From contig CM060312.1 in NCBI GenBank assembly GCA_030674185.1, positions 32,071,313 through 32,135,312 on the forward strand: a DNA stretch of 64,000 nt, read 5' to 3'. A program made the translations under genes and the position numbers. Below the pieces are notes generated by a model. The model ran no database searches. It worked only from the letters and a program-made list of their open reading frames with translations, and was not told the DNA's origin. The DNA comes from Monoplex corrugatus (taxonomy: Eukaryota > Mollusca > Gastropoda > Littorinimorpha > Ranellidae). Each line of letters begins with the position of its first letter. The stretch's first letter is position 1. Below, piece after piece: positions 45,972 to 56,479 of this stretch.

Positions 45972-46288
45972 TACAGTAGACCTCCCAGGATTCCCAAAAC
46001 GGGTTTAAGAAGAGCTCCTAAAAATCCTCCTTTTTGAAGAATTTTTTTACGGTGTTTCAAAGACGTTGATTTCTGAGACAATTGACGTAACGAGCGTTTG
46101 TGTGCGCTGAGTTTCTTCTTCTGATGAGTCGTCAAAGGCACGTTACCTTTTAAAACGTTTAAAGAACACTCGCACAGTGCCTTAACGAGATCTGGTGAGG
46201 CGTCTTTCAAGATCGCTTTCGTCACAGCCGGTTTAGCGGTGCATAACACTTTCAAGATTGATAGATTTCTTTTGACTCTAAGTGACAT
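45971..46288 (-). CDS. Polinton small basic protein with glycine-rich hydrophobic tail
   Basis: 105 codons. Basic body (SLRVKRNLSILKVLCTAKPA, DLVKALCECSLNVLKGNVP, KKKLSAHKRSLRQLS) ending GGFLGALLKPVLGILGGLL. Small basic proteins with this kind of tail are common in Polinton and adintovirus-like elements and have been compared with adenovirus core/membrane-lytic peptides; that comparison is from general knowledge, not tested here. It starts 5 bp after the ATPase stop and overlaps the next ATG by one base. Confidence 0.7.
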   Translation of the reverse strand: MSLRVKRNLSILKVLCTAKPAVTKAILKDASPDLVKALCECSLNVLKGNVPLTTHQKKKLSAHKRSLRQLSQKSTSLKHRKKILQKGGFLGALLKPVLGILGGLL

Positions 46289-46293
46289 GTCTT

Positions 46294-46906
46294 TTATTTC
46301 TGTACGTAGACCACTTGTTTTTGTGGAGTAAAAATATCCGTTCTCAAACGCAGATGATCTGGAGTGTTCTGTCGCAGATCCACAAGCAAATAACCGTGAG
46401 GTTGAGATGTAGCGTCTGTAAAAGCCTCTTGAATATACTTGATCTTGCCTGGGTACATCTGTTTCGCCAGATGAGATATCTGAGACGCGTCTCTGGGGTT
46501 CTTAAATAACACTAAATAATGACTGTTTAATGAGATCGTTCTCATCTCTTTGTTTTTAGAAAACAAATTCTGCACAATCAATATCACGTTTACATTTCTG
46601 TGATGGCTCCCTTCGGTAAACAGTTTTGTTACTCTTTCGTCCGTTTCATTCATCAAATCGTCAATAATCACTAAACGTCTGTTCTCCCCTTTCCATTCGT
46701 CCGTTTTAGGGAACCCCTCTATCAGTTTTACGTTTTTCAACTCCTCGTATCTCGTCTGCCATTCCCCATAACACCAGATGATTTCTTCCGGAGTCGGATG
46801 TATCATCTCAGATATCTGTTCTAAAAACTTCTGAACAAACAGTTTTTCCACTTCCCGTAGGCCCCGCAATGATACATGTAAATAGATGAGCCCATCTTGG
46901 ATCCAT
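46294..46906 (-). CDS. Polinton genome-packaging ATPase, one frameshift
   Basis: FtsK/HerA-type packaging ATPase. The main open frame (46869-46294) has Walker B RRLVIIDDLMNE (residues about 64-75), LFTEGSHHRNVNVILIVQN (sensor region) and HYLVLFKNPRDASQISHL. The Walker A motif GPTGSGKT is encoded at 46841-46864 but one frame away, and an in-frame ATG for it lies at 46906. The gene therefore appears complete in length but split by a one-base shift just after Walker A. Whether this is decay or an assembly error cannot be decided here. Confidence 0.8.
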
Positions 46907-47004
46907 CTTTGTTTCTGTTTTTGTTTTAAATTTATTTATCTTTTAACATCACCTCTTATATACCGCATCATCTCGTGAGCTCACCCATTCGTTTCTGAGC
47001 TCAT

Positions 47005-47160
47005 AACCCACTGAGCTAGTGACAGCCTCTCGTGACCTACTGACCTGACCACCTGACCTAGTGACAGCATCTTTTGACCTACTGACATCACCTCGTGACC
47101 TACTGACATCACCTCGTGACCTACTGACCGGACCTCATGACCTACTGACCTAGGAGCAAG
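47005..47160. repeat. 21-bp degenerate repeat (TGACCTACTGACATCACCTCG)
   Basis: About six loosely conserved copies next to the Polinton's right side. Confidence 0.8.
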
Positions 47161-47208
47161 AGCAATCCTAATCCTTTGAGGGATGAGAGGCCCCTGACTA
47201 TACTACTG

Positions 47209-47530
47209 ACCACTCCATCCAATCCATCGCACAGGGGATTTAAAAAACACACCTGAATACAAATTTAAGCATACCTAAGGACACTAAAACATACATAAAA
47301 ACGGGCATAAATTACCCGACCTTGCTTTCGCATATCTCACCTCCCTAGAGCCAAAAATGCACTTAGTACAATACCCAACCGTCAATCTTAAAAGTATGTA
47401 AGACCTTATCGAACACATACAGGTGAACGGACCAGCAAGGCAGAAAATGATAAGAAGAAATGACAGAAAGCAAAGGAACAAGGCAGAAACAAAGACAGTG
47501 ACAGAGAAGAGGAAATTTCTAGCACAGAAT
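47209..47530 (+). repeat. dispersed repeat (ATCGCACAGGGGATTTAAA family), copy
   Basis: CCATCGCACAGGGGATTTAA, ACCTGAATACAAATTTAAGC, CTTATCGAACACATACAGGT and CAGCAAGGCAGAAAATGAT match 48327-48660 almost throughout, plus partial matches at 57478 and inverted at 29420. The two copies bracket the 324-bp satellite. Confidence 0.8.
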
Positions 47531-47570
47531 TTCTAGAAGATGGATATACTATTTATACTACCTACCCATG

Positions 47571-48318
47571 TGTCACATCTCATCAGGTTATTTCCAGCAT
47601 GCCGAGTCCAAATTTACCTTCCAAACTGCTCTCCAATGAATAGTGGCAGAGAAAATGGCCTCCAAAGTTAACGATCTTGAAAATTAGACATCACTTTTAT
47701 CGGCCTGTTTTAGTAGGTTCCGACAGTCTAAAACCATTCAACTGAGCATAAATCATACCCCGGCATTCTATTCTATCATTTTCCACCAGAAAAACCAGAA
47801 TCGAAATTGGTCATTTTTCCGGACTTTTTGACAGCCGCGGACCTGGCGCGGAAGCCATTTTGGACGAAAAAGCGACTGTCCGAACCTACTCTTGTGACAC
47901 ATCTCATCGGGTTATTTTAAGCATGCCGAGTCCAAATATACCATCCAAATTGGTCTTTGATAAGAAGTGGCCGATAAAATGGCCTCCAAAGTTAACGATC
48001 TTGAAAATTAGACATCACTTTTATCGGCCTGTTTAAGTAGGTTCTGACGGTCTAAAACAATTAAACTGAGTAGGCCTATAAATCATACCTCTACATTCTA
48101 TTCTATCGTTTTCCACCAGAGAAATGCAGAATCGAAATCGGTCATTTTTCCGGCCTTTTTGACAGCTGCAGACCTGGCATGGCAGCCATTTTGGACGAAA
48201 AAACGATCCGAACCTACCCTTGTGATACATCTCATCAGGTTATTTCCAGCATGCTGAGTCCAAATTTACCATCCAAATTGCTCTCCGACGAAAAGTGGCC
48301 GAGAAAATGGCTTTGGTT
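47571..48318. repeat. 324-bp tandem repeat, 2.3 copies
   Basis: Copies start at about 47571, 47895 and 48219, each with CATCTCATCAGGTTATTTCC, GCATGCCGAGTCCAAATTTA, GTTAACGATCTTGAAAATTA and GCCATTTTGGACGAAAAA. Divergence between copies is roughly 5-10 percent by eye. Confidence 0.9.
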
Positions 48319-48326
48319 CTGTCCAA

Positions 48327-48660
48327 TTTATTACACAGGGGATTTAAAAAAAACATACCTGAATACAAATTTAAACACAAATAAGGACACTAAAACATAT
48401 AAAAGCGAGCCTAGATCACCTGAAATTTTTTCGGCATATCTCACGTCCCTAGAACCAAATGTACACTTAATACATGTACCCAACCCTCAGTCCTAAAAAA
48501 AAGTACGTAAGACTTTATCGAACACATACAGGTGATTGGACCAGCAAGGCAGAAAATGATAGGAAGAAATGACAGAAAGCAAAGGAATAAGGCAGAAACA
48601 AAGAGAGTGACAAAAATGGGGAGATTTCTTGCACAGAATTTCCAGAAGGTGGAGATATCA
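48327..48660 (+). repeat. dispersed repeat (ATCGCACAGGGGATTTAAA family), copy
   Basis: TTACACAGGGGATTTAAAAA, then the same series of blocks as 47209-47530, ending CACAGAATTTCCAGAAGGTG. Confidence 0.8.
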
Positions 48661-48772
48661 TTTATACTGAAAGACACTCCCCCCCCTCCCCCGCCGGCAA
48701 ATCCATGGGGAATGGCATCATGCTCACCATAAATATTGCTGTGTACAAAGCATCAATCTTGAGCACCCCACT

Positions 48773-48782
48773 GTGTGTGTGT

Positions 48783-48867
<85 letters not shown>

Positions 48868-48910
48868 CATTGTGTGTGTGTGTGTGTACAAGTATTGTGT
48901 GTGTGTTTTC
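48773..48910. repeat. (TG)n microsatellite
   Basis: About 125 bp of TG with few interruptions. Confidence 0.9.
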
Positions 48911-49182
48911 ACTCACTGCATCTGTAATCTTGGCACGTATCATTTTGGGCGCATGGCAGGGCAAAAGGCTTCATCACACCATAATGAAGCTTGTAAATTT
49001 CGCAGAATCTGCCAGGTCTCACCTCTGTTATAGACAGATAGATAGATGCAATGGGTGAAACAGTGCCTTGCTGTGAAAAGTTTGAATATTTTCATGTAGG
49101 TGCATTTCTGTGAAAAGAAGTGATAGACATGCTCATTTACATTCATCATCTCATACTTGTGCAAGCAAACGTCACATGCGCA

Positions 49183-49315
49183 CGCACACAACACACACAC
49201 ACACAGAGAGACTAAACACACACACACACACGCACACACACACACAAAGAATAAACACACACACGCGCGCGCGCGCACACACACGCACAAACACACACAC
49301 ACACACTCAGATGGC
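49183..49315. repeat. (CA)n with (GC)n core
   Basis: CA-rich DNA including a CGCGCGCGCG core at 49264-49275, a Z-DNA-prone alternation. Confidence 0.85.
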
Positions 49316-49380
49316 ATAAGAGAGAGAATCTAGAACTGCACAATTACAATGATACATGTACATATACACAAACAATTATA

Positions 49381-50024
49381 CAGGGGGATGGGGTGGAAAA
49401 GTAGGTATACAGTAAGTATCACATCATTATCATAATGCTTAATTCATTAAAATTATTAGCACATTAAGTTAGTTGGCATTATTTTCGATATTTTCAGTGT
49501 CATTAATTATATTTTATCGTAACTAATAATATGTATGTACTTTTAATGAGTTTTATACTAACTTTTAATTTTTTTAAAAATTTTTTGCAGGTAAAGCGGC
49601 ACATTAATTTAGATGTAAGCGGCAATTTAATTTAACCATGGCTGATAATTTGACAGACGAGGAGCGCAAATGGATTTTAAAACAATACTGGAAGACAGAT
49701 GGACCTCTTTTTGGGGGGGATATGTAAAGGAAAGGGTTTTCGCACGCAAGCCGCACACTGTTAATGACATGATTCAGTTCATCTTGCAGGCTTGTCAAGA
49801 AATTTATGCTGATAAAGATCTTTGTGCTAGAGTGTGCATGAGTATCCGCTCACGATTAGAGGAGTGTGTGAATACCGACGGCAAGCAGTTTGTGTATATG
49901 AGGGATTAAGGCTGTGCTTGTTATTACATGTATATGCAATATTCATTTGTTTGTATAACAAATGCAGTGAGTATTGTACGTGTTTTCTTTTTTCCTAATG
50001 TATACCTACTTTTGCACCCCCCTG
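49381..50024 (+). mobile_element. internally deleted Tc1/mariner-type element
   Basis: Terminal inverted repeats: left CAGGGGGATG...GAAAAGTAGGTATACA, right (inverted) CAGGGGGGTGCAAAAGTAGG then TATACA; a TA precedes the left end. Inside, a start at 49638 gives MADNLTDEERKWILKQYWK, a transposase N terminus, which after about 25 codons meets a stop. One frame over from 49670 comes TSFWGGYVKERVFARKPHTV then NDMIQFILQACQEI and ARVCMSIRSRLEECVNTDGK, a transposase C terminus. The whole catalytic core is missing, so it is non-autonomous. Confidence 0.78.
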
Positions 50025-50539
50025 TGTATATATATATATTTTTTTTTTTTTTTTTACAAATTTCTTTTCATTTATTTTTAACAAGATACAAAGACAAACA
50101 TTTTTAGCAAAGATTAATCATTTATATCACAGACTCAAAGTTGGAAACAGAAGCATGACATCCACACCTTCAAAAAATGATCTGTCAACAGGGAGTAAAG
50201 TCAATGTTTGGCTGATAGTGTGTTGTTGTTTTTTTGTCTGTTTGTCTGTTTGTTTGTCTGTCTGTTTTGAGTCTGCTTTTACAAACATATCTTTTCCTTC
50301 TTTCCTCGGCATCAATCAAGATTCTGTTTTCAGATAATTTAATGTTTAGACAGAGGACAGAATCCAACCTCCACAGTTCTTCCATCTTTTCCTAGAATCT
50401 TCTGACATATAATCGCCTCCAAAACATTTGTTCAATGCAGTCCTTCGTTTCCAAACATACGTCACAGTGAAAGATATTTACAAATCCCATTTCTTCTAGA
50501 ATAATATAAGTTCCGTAAGTTCTCGGCCAAGCCAAAACA

Positions 50540-50985
50540 GCATTCAAGAAGACGAAAAGCATTGTTACCAATAAATGCCTACCAATTAACATCAGGAAGA
50601 GAGTTCTTGAATGAATGTTATATAGAACCGATACTGTTATATGGTTGTGAGCGTGGACAGTCGACACGCAAAGCCAAAACAAGATTGAGGCAGCTGACAT
50701 GTGGTTTCTTAGAAGAATGTTAACAGTTTCATGGACAGCAAAGAAAAGAAACGAGACAGTCTTGATGGAGGCAAACACAAGAAGATCATTGATAGGAAGG
50801 TTCGGAAAAGACAGGCGACATTTACAGGCCATTTTTATGAGGAAAGGGGAATTAGAGCAGCTGGTCACAACAGAAAAGCTAGAGGGAAAGAGAACACCAG
50901 GTAGACCCAGGGACAAAATATTGGACGTACTTGCAAGGTGGCTGAGGACAGAGAGGGTGTTTCTATCCGACAGGTGACCACTCTT
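50540..50985 (+). mobile_element. RTE-like LINE fragment
   Basis: Frame: MWFLRRMLTVSWTAKKRNET, VLMEANTRRSLIGRFGKDRR, HLQAIFMRKGELEQLVTTEK and EGKRTPGRPRDKILDVLARW. Same family as 24176, 43640 and 55762. Frameshifts upstream. Confidence 0.75.
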
Positions 50986-51960
50986 GGGAAGTTTAAACTC
51001 TGATTGAATAACCCTTAGATCCCATCCACTATCTGGACAGCCATATGTGCTGGGCAGATCCACGAGATATGAACGCGATCCAGAAAACTTGGCCATGGAT
51101 GAGGCCATTTGCGTCAAGACCATGTTCATTTGGAGGCATGCAAAAGACATGGATGGAAAACAAAAGCCCTGGGTGACTGTCTTACTAAAGAGAAGGATGG
51201 TCTGAGCATCCAGCTCCTGACTGATTTTGAAAACCTCTCCCAGGGGCAAATCTGGAGGGGGAGTCCTGAAGGACCTCTACTAAGTCCTCAAGGAAGGAGT
51301 CCAACACCATGATGACTTAGTCCTTTGTGGACTGTCTCTTCCATTTGGATAGGATCCACTCTGAGATGAGCATGGAGCATGAGGCAGACAATGAGCGTTC
51401 TGGTAGAAAGGAGGAGATCCTCCTAGAAAAGGGACAGTGAGAACTCAGGAATAGCTCCTCACGCAAGGGCAGCAGGAAATCCAAAACAGCACCCGAGGAA
51501 AACTCAGCTGGCTGAGAAGAGCCCTGTTGCTGAACAGATAGCATAAGCTACCATCACTGACTCCCTCAAGATGGGCCGATGCAATGAACCTTGGGCAGAA
51601 GCACATAGATCAGCCTCAGCCACAGATGGCCCCAGAAGAGGGGTGGCGTGTCAGGACCCCTGGGGTTGGCATTAAAACAGTTCTAGGAGCCGTGGAAATC
51701 GTCGTCTGTATGGGTATTGTACCAACAGGCACAGTGGCCTCGGTGATCAAGGGAAGCAGCCCCTGAACTAGAGACAACCGGTGGGCCATACAGGGTTATT
51801 GCCCATGGGCTAATAGCGTCTAGCAATACGAAATAACTTATTAATGATTGGTAACTTACTGACTGCATGACCCGAAACGGGAAGGCAGTCTCTGTCATTC
51901 CCCATAATATGTGATCACGCCCTCTCCGAGGAACGAGGTGGGTGCACAACGGCATGAGTG
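50985..51960. other. unassigned, possibly decayed retroelement
   Basis: GC-richer than neighbours, with many short frames on both strands and no recognisable catalytic motif. A minus-strand stretch near 51317-51544 has the feel of a retroelement ORF but is too short to assign. Confidence 0.3.
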
Positions 51961-52027
51961 AAACCCAATAGGTTGGGAATCACAGCACTGAAAGGAGAAG
52001 TCACTTGCCTCTTAGCCGTTGACGAGC

Positions 52028-52403
52028 CGCAACTGATCAACAACGACGGGGAACCTTGGTTTGCTGCTCCCACTACAGCAGAGCCACAAGGTGAGTGCGT
52101 GGGGGCATTGCTGGCCAAAACCAAAGCATTAATACCCATGGGGGGCAGGGGAAAGGCGAAAAGAAGAGAAACTGAGAAAAGAGTGGAAAAGCAAGTCCCC
52201 TTCCACTCGGCTTCGTTACGAGACGCAGCTGGTCAACAACAAAGGTAAACCTCAATTCGCTGTTCCCACCGTAGTAGTGCCGCAGGGTGGGGTGGGTGGG
52301 GGACTACTGGCCAAAACCAAAGCATTAGTACCCGGGGGCAGGGGAAAGGCTAAAAGAACAGAAACTGAGAAAAGAGTGGAAAAGCAAGTCCCCCTCCCCT
52401 CGA
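52028..52403. repeat. about 188-bp tandem duplication
   Basis: Two copies (from about 52028 and 52216) containing CTGGCCAAAACCAAAGCATT, GGGGCAGGGGAAAGGC and GAGAAAAGAGTGGAAAAGCA, with a third degenerate piece to about 52510. Confidence 0.8.
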
Positions 52404-52912
52404 TCTTATGAGCTGTACTGGGAGAAGTGTGTGTGTGTGTGTGGTTGGGTGGGGTGGGGTGGGGTGAGGGGTGGATGGGTGAGGAATGTTGGCCTAAACC
52501 GAAGCGTTAGTGGACGGATGAGGACGAAGATATAGGGGGAGTCATCAGACCAAGTACCTAGAGGCTAGCAGTGGAAATGGGTTTGGCATCGCCTGAAATC
52601 TTGCATACCTTGGCGTGATCGCCCAATTTTCAGGCAAATGCCTCATCACCCTTGGAGGAGGAAAAAGAAAAAAGAAAAAAAAAGAGAGACAAATGACAGA
52701 TTGGAAAAATGAACAAAAGTGAGACAAATCACTCCGCAGAAATAGATGCAGGGAAAGGAAAATAAGGCTGCTGGAAAAGAAGTTACAGGCACACGCTATG
52801 CACCTACAGATTTGCTATTTCCACACTAGGTGGACGAGTACTGATACGCGACAGGCAAACCGGTTATTGCATCCAATGAAACACAGTACGGTATGTCTAA
52901 TTAAAATACCAT

Positions 52913-53095
52913 CTAACCCTTTGACTCCCGTACCCTATCCACCAACTGCAAAAATGTATTCTTTTGATTCCCTCACCCTATCCACCAGCTTCCTGCAGAA
53001 AGCTGGTAGACAGGGTAAGGCAGTCAAAAGATTGTTTTTGCTTTGCTTACATGGTTGACTATGCAGTGGACAGGGTGCGGGAGTCACAGGGTTAA
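52913..53095. mobile_element. TTAA-type palindromic MITE, copy 5
   Basis: CTAACCCTTTGACTCCCGTA at the left and GTGCGGGAGTCACAGGGTTAA at the right, with an internal arm pair around CTTCCTGCAGAAAG. The left TTAA has mutated to CTAA. Confidence 0.7.
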
Positions 53096-53375
53096 TACCC
53101 TTGACTGACTCATGCTTCTCGCACATTCTTGATTGGAGTCCATGCCAATCTTACCAACTATAATGTGCCTAGTAATGGGTGACCCTTGAGAATGAAGATG
53201 ACCTCTGACAACTGTCTGGAACTTCAGCTGTCGGAACCATTGAATGAACGAGATTTTGGTGAAAGTGTCAGTGCATAGCATCAGAAACATTCTTCTGTCT
53301 TGGCAGCTGGACCAGTAGTGGTACGGAACTCATCACAGTCCGGGATGCCAAGAGGTCACCTTTAAAAAATTACCT

Positions 53376-53525
53376 ACCTGTACGGGTCTGCCATAGAGAC
53401 AGTCATCAGCAGGTATAACAACAGATGGTCCAAGATATCGTAATCCGTCTTGAGCCAGTGATTGCACACATGATGCATACAGACAACAATGCCTTGATTA
53501 GAATGAATTTCTCTCTCTAAGGACT
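53376..53525 (-). CDS. candidate coding exon, frame ambiguous
   Basis: A minus-strand segment ends at a consensus donor (CAG|gtaggta) and is open in two frames. One reads GIVVCMHHVCNHWLKTDYD then ILDHLLLYLLMTVSMADPYR from an acceptor gtccttag; the other reads SLAQDGLRYLGPSVVIPADD then CLYGRPVQ from a weaker acceptor. Exact ends are approximate. It sits beside a SINE at higher coordinates and may be an exon of the same minus-strand gene as 56317-56469. No family recognised. Confidence 0.3.
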
Positions 53526-53529
53526 GAAT

Positions 53530-53840
53530 GCAGTTTGGAGTTTGGGAGTTTTATCAAGAGGGATTCATTGCACTCGGACAATTCCATATTTATTTTTTCA
53601 TGTGCTCCACCCAAATCTGCCAAGAATTATCCAGCAGTCTCCTTGAGCCTGCGCAAAACCCTATGCGCTGGAAAGATCTTGAAATTAAATTGGGGAGGAG
53701 AGAGGGAAGGGACTTTTGAAACACTAAGCTGACACCACCAGAATGATGGAAACATTAAGATGGGCAGCGAACATGCCAGTTTTTAATGTGGAAGACTGGG
53801 GTTAAAACTCGAGGTATCAGATCTTGAGTCCATGGCTCTA
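53530..53840 (-). mobile_element. SINE (family B), best copy
   Basis: Plus strand shows AAGAGGGATTCATTGCACTC, GCGCAAAACCCTATGCGCTG, ACACTAAGCTGACACCACC, GATGGGCAGCGAACATGCC and GGTATCAGATCTTGAGTCCA. The last block is the tRNA-like head read in reverse. Confidence 0.75.
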
Positions 53841-54524
53841 TCAAAAGAACCAACCAGCCCGAATGCCCTATGTTCAACTGTTGTTCACATGAAACCCTTC
53901 ACCACTTCAAAGTTCTTGTCTGAACAGTTCCTCCTACCATACAGATCTGAGCCTATGGGGGTTCCACCCTCTGGTAACTGCTACTTACTGCATTTGTTAT
54001 CAGCTTTGTCGCAATCCCCTTCTGGCCAACAAGACAACATCTTTACACCTGAACAGTCCGCGTTGGGCCCCAGCACTGCACACAAAGCAGTAAATCAGAT
54101 TCTATGCTCTATATTATCAATAAGCATAATAGATCTTTTTTTTTGCATAGTGCTATTTTTCCAAACTCATTAGGACTCACAAAGCATTGCACATTTACGA
54201 GATGCAAGAGTCATACAATCCAAGCCCAATCCAATCTAGATAAGCCAATCCAGCTCAACCCCACCCATCCCACTCCAATACAACCAAATCCAGTTTATTC
54301 CAATGCACACAACTGCTGTTGGCTCAAAGGACATATCTTTCTATAACGCTGCAAGAAATTTTAGCTTCTTCATGGATTCCTCCTTTACTATGAAACAAAA
54401 GGTTACGACAGTCTGTCAGATCTGCTGCTATGAGCTCAAGAAGACAGGCTCAGTTAGAAAGTTTCTTTCTGAAAATGCACAAAAAAAAAAAACACTCATC
54501 ACTTCCTGTCTTCTTTCCAGGTTC

Positions 54525-54745
54525 ATCATCCAATATCATCCATCTCCATCGTCGTGGACGACAGTGGGAGCTCAACTCTGTCACGAAGAATCGCCAGGCG
54601 ACACAGACTCTGCTTCTGTGCATGATGTCATGGAGCCCCAGTTTGCAGGCGTCAGCGATGTTGTCCATGAAGAATTTTGCTGGCCTTCCTTGTTTTCTTT
54701 TTGCCTCGACTCTCCCCTGCAGGACTGATGTCATCAAGTCTGTTC
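54525..54745 (-). mobile_element. RTE-like LINE 3' fragment
   Basis: MTSVLQGRVEAKRKQGRPAK, FFMDNIADACKLGLHDIMHR and VCVAWRFFVTELS; closely matches 42545-42840. Confidence 0.8.
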
Positions 54746-54749
54746 TTGT

Positions 54750-55445
54750 GTTTCCAGGTTAGATTACTGCAACTTTCTTCTCGCTGGACTCTACTCTTAG
54801 TTCACTGCAGAAGATGCCTTGTTTTGAAGACTCAATGTCATCAGTCCTGTACCCCTTCATTGATGAAACTACGTTGGCTCGCTCTTTTTGAAAGAATTAA
54901 GCACAAGACAGTCTGCATCTACTGCAGTATCGCCAATGGCTTTGCCCCTGAACCGGTTACTCTGTACAGTCCCTCTCAATCACAACGTTCTTCCTCTGAC
55001 TCATGACTTCTTCAGAAGAACGGCATCAGTCGTAGGTATCATGGCTTCCGTTCCTTCACTGTGTATGGTGCCTGGCTCTGGAATTCCCTTCCAACTGATA
55101 TCGCACATTCTACTTCTGTTTCATCGTTCAAATCTAACTTCAAAAGTAATTTCTTCAGACTGTTTCTAAGCCCCAGAATCTGTTTAATGTTTTGTAGCCT
55201 GTTCTTGTTTCCACTGTAAGATTGTGAACAGGTGTGTGTGTGTGTGTGTGTGTTTTGTTGTGGTGTGTGGGTTTGTGTGTGTGTGTGTGTGTGTGGTGTG
55301 TGGTGTGTGGTGTGGTGTGTGTGTGTGGTTCGGGCGCGCGTGTGTGTGAGTGACAGAGAATAATCTTTGTAAACGCCAAGTCCATAGGAAAGGCTCTATG
55401 TAAATACAAGTCATCATTATTATCATTAGTTGTAGTAGTAGCAGT
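54750..55445 (+). mobile_element. LINE 3' end (second family) with TG and TAT tail
   Basis: Frames include LDYCNFLLAGLYS and, shifted, YHGFRSFTVYGAWLWNSLPT then FKSNFKSNFFRLF, the usual C-terminal block of CR1/L2-like LINEs. A TG microsatellite (55226-55350) and (ATT)n follow. Confidence 0.65.
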
Positions 55446-55498
55446 AGTAGTAGTAGTAGTATCATTAATTGTTGATGTTGTTGTTGTTAAGTAGTATA

Positions 55499-55541
<43 letters not shown>

Positions 55542-55562
55542 TGTTGTTGTTGTAGTATTGTA
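55432..55562. repeat. (GTA)n/(GTT)n microsatellite
   Basis: Trinucleotide run of about 130 bp; the minus-strand poly-Thr frame is an artefact. Confidence 0.9.
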
Positions 55563-55762
55563 GTACCAATACAACCAAATCCAGTCACAGCAATACAACC
55601 CACCCAGTACAAACCAAGACAACCCGATCCAACCTGTTCCAGCTCAGTTCAGTACAGCCCAATCCAGTCCAAACCAATATATCCCAATCCAATGCAAACC
55701 CAATACAATCCAATCTAATTGAATCCAGTTCGTTCCAATACAACCCAATCCAGCACAAATAC
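55562..55762. repeat. degenerate CCAATCCAGTACAAC-type simple repeat
   Basis: Loose five-base periodicity (CCAAT/ACAAC/CCAGT). Similar DNA at 54215-54310 and 56165-56295. Confidence 0.75.
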
Positions 55763-56165
55763 ATCATCATCATCATCATCATGTGCCCTGCCGCATGGCG
55801 TTGGTGATCATGGTCCTCGATATGTATGTATCCCTTGTTGCCGCAAGCACATCTTGCACCCTGTCTGTCCTCAGCCATCCTGCAAGTCAGTCCAATATTT
55901 TCTCCCTGGGTCTACCTGGTGCTCTCTTTCCCTCCAGCTTTCCTGTTGTGCCCAGGTGCTCTAATTCGCCTTTCCTCATAAAATGGCCTATAAATGTTGC
56001 CTGTATTTTCCTAATCTTCTTTATCAATGATCTTCTTGTGTCTGCCTCCATCAAGACTGTCTCGTTTGTTTTCTTTGTTGTCCATGGAACTGTCAACATT
56101 CTTCTTAGAAACCACATCTTGGCTGCCCCAATCTTGTTCTGGCTTTGCTTGTTGACTGTCCACAG
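55762..56165 (-). mobile_element. RTE-like LINE 3' end
   Basis: The minus frame reads IGAAKMWFLRRMLTVPWTTK, KTNETVLMEADTRRSLIKKI, HFMRKGELEHLGTTGKLEGK and RAPGRPREKILD, then frames out toward (ATG)n at 55763-55782. Confidence 0.8.
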
Positions 56166-56316
56166 CACAAATACAACCCAACGCAATTCCAGCTCATACA
56201 AGCCAATCCAGGTCAACCTAAACCAGTCTGGCCTGAACCAGTCTAGCTCATTCCAAATACAACCAGATCCAATCCTGTACAATCCAACCCAGGGACACAA
56301 TGATGCCAGAACTTAC

Positions 56317-56469
56317 TGCAAATTCCTTTATTGCCTTGGTCTGGAAGTCCACGCACACACAGCGAACTCGCATCACAGTCGTCACCGCTCGTGCACGGTG
56401 TGGGTGTATGGCCGGCAACCTGATTTCCTGTACCTGCCACATACGGTACACGTCAGTCCACACTTGGGT
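56317..56469 (-). CDS. candidate internal coding exon, unrecognised
   Basis: A 153-bp open block of exactly 51 codons (phase 0-0) lies between an acceptor preceded by ctttctcgtctccctg and the consensus donor gtaagt. It reads TQVWTDVYRMWQVQEIRLPA, then HPHRARAVTTVMRVRCVCVD and FQTKAIKEFA. Composition and splice signals look genuine, whereas the flanks are CCAATCCA-type simple repeat and purine-rich DNA. Family not recognised. It may be joined with the exons near 53.4 and 63.6 kb in one minus-strand gene. Confidence 0.5.
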
Positions 56470-56479
56470 CTTTTAACAA

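Larger units (their letters stand above)
44001..46920 (-). mobile_element. Polinton/Maverick fragment
   Basis: Five collinear minus-strand genes with 1-bp overlaps and tiny gaps, unlike anything else in the window: ATPase, small basic protein, unknown ORF, integrase, membrane protein. DNA polymerase B, protease and major capsid genes are not present, and no terminal inverted repeat was found. The copy is therefore truncated, or its remainder lies beyond the 43901-44000 gap. Confidence 0.8.

Noticed and set aside
50392..51249. 285-codon minus-strand ORF
   Set aside because: Half of it is antisense to the RTE-like LINE at 50540-50985, and the rest has no recognised motif.
51317..51544. Tyrosine-recombinase (DIRS-like) fragment on the minus strand
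   Set aside because: A loose resemblance over a few residues only; no catalytic residues could be placed.
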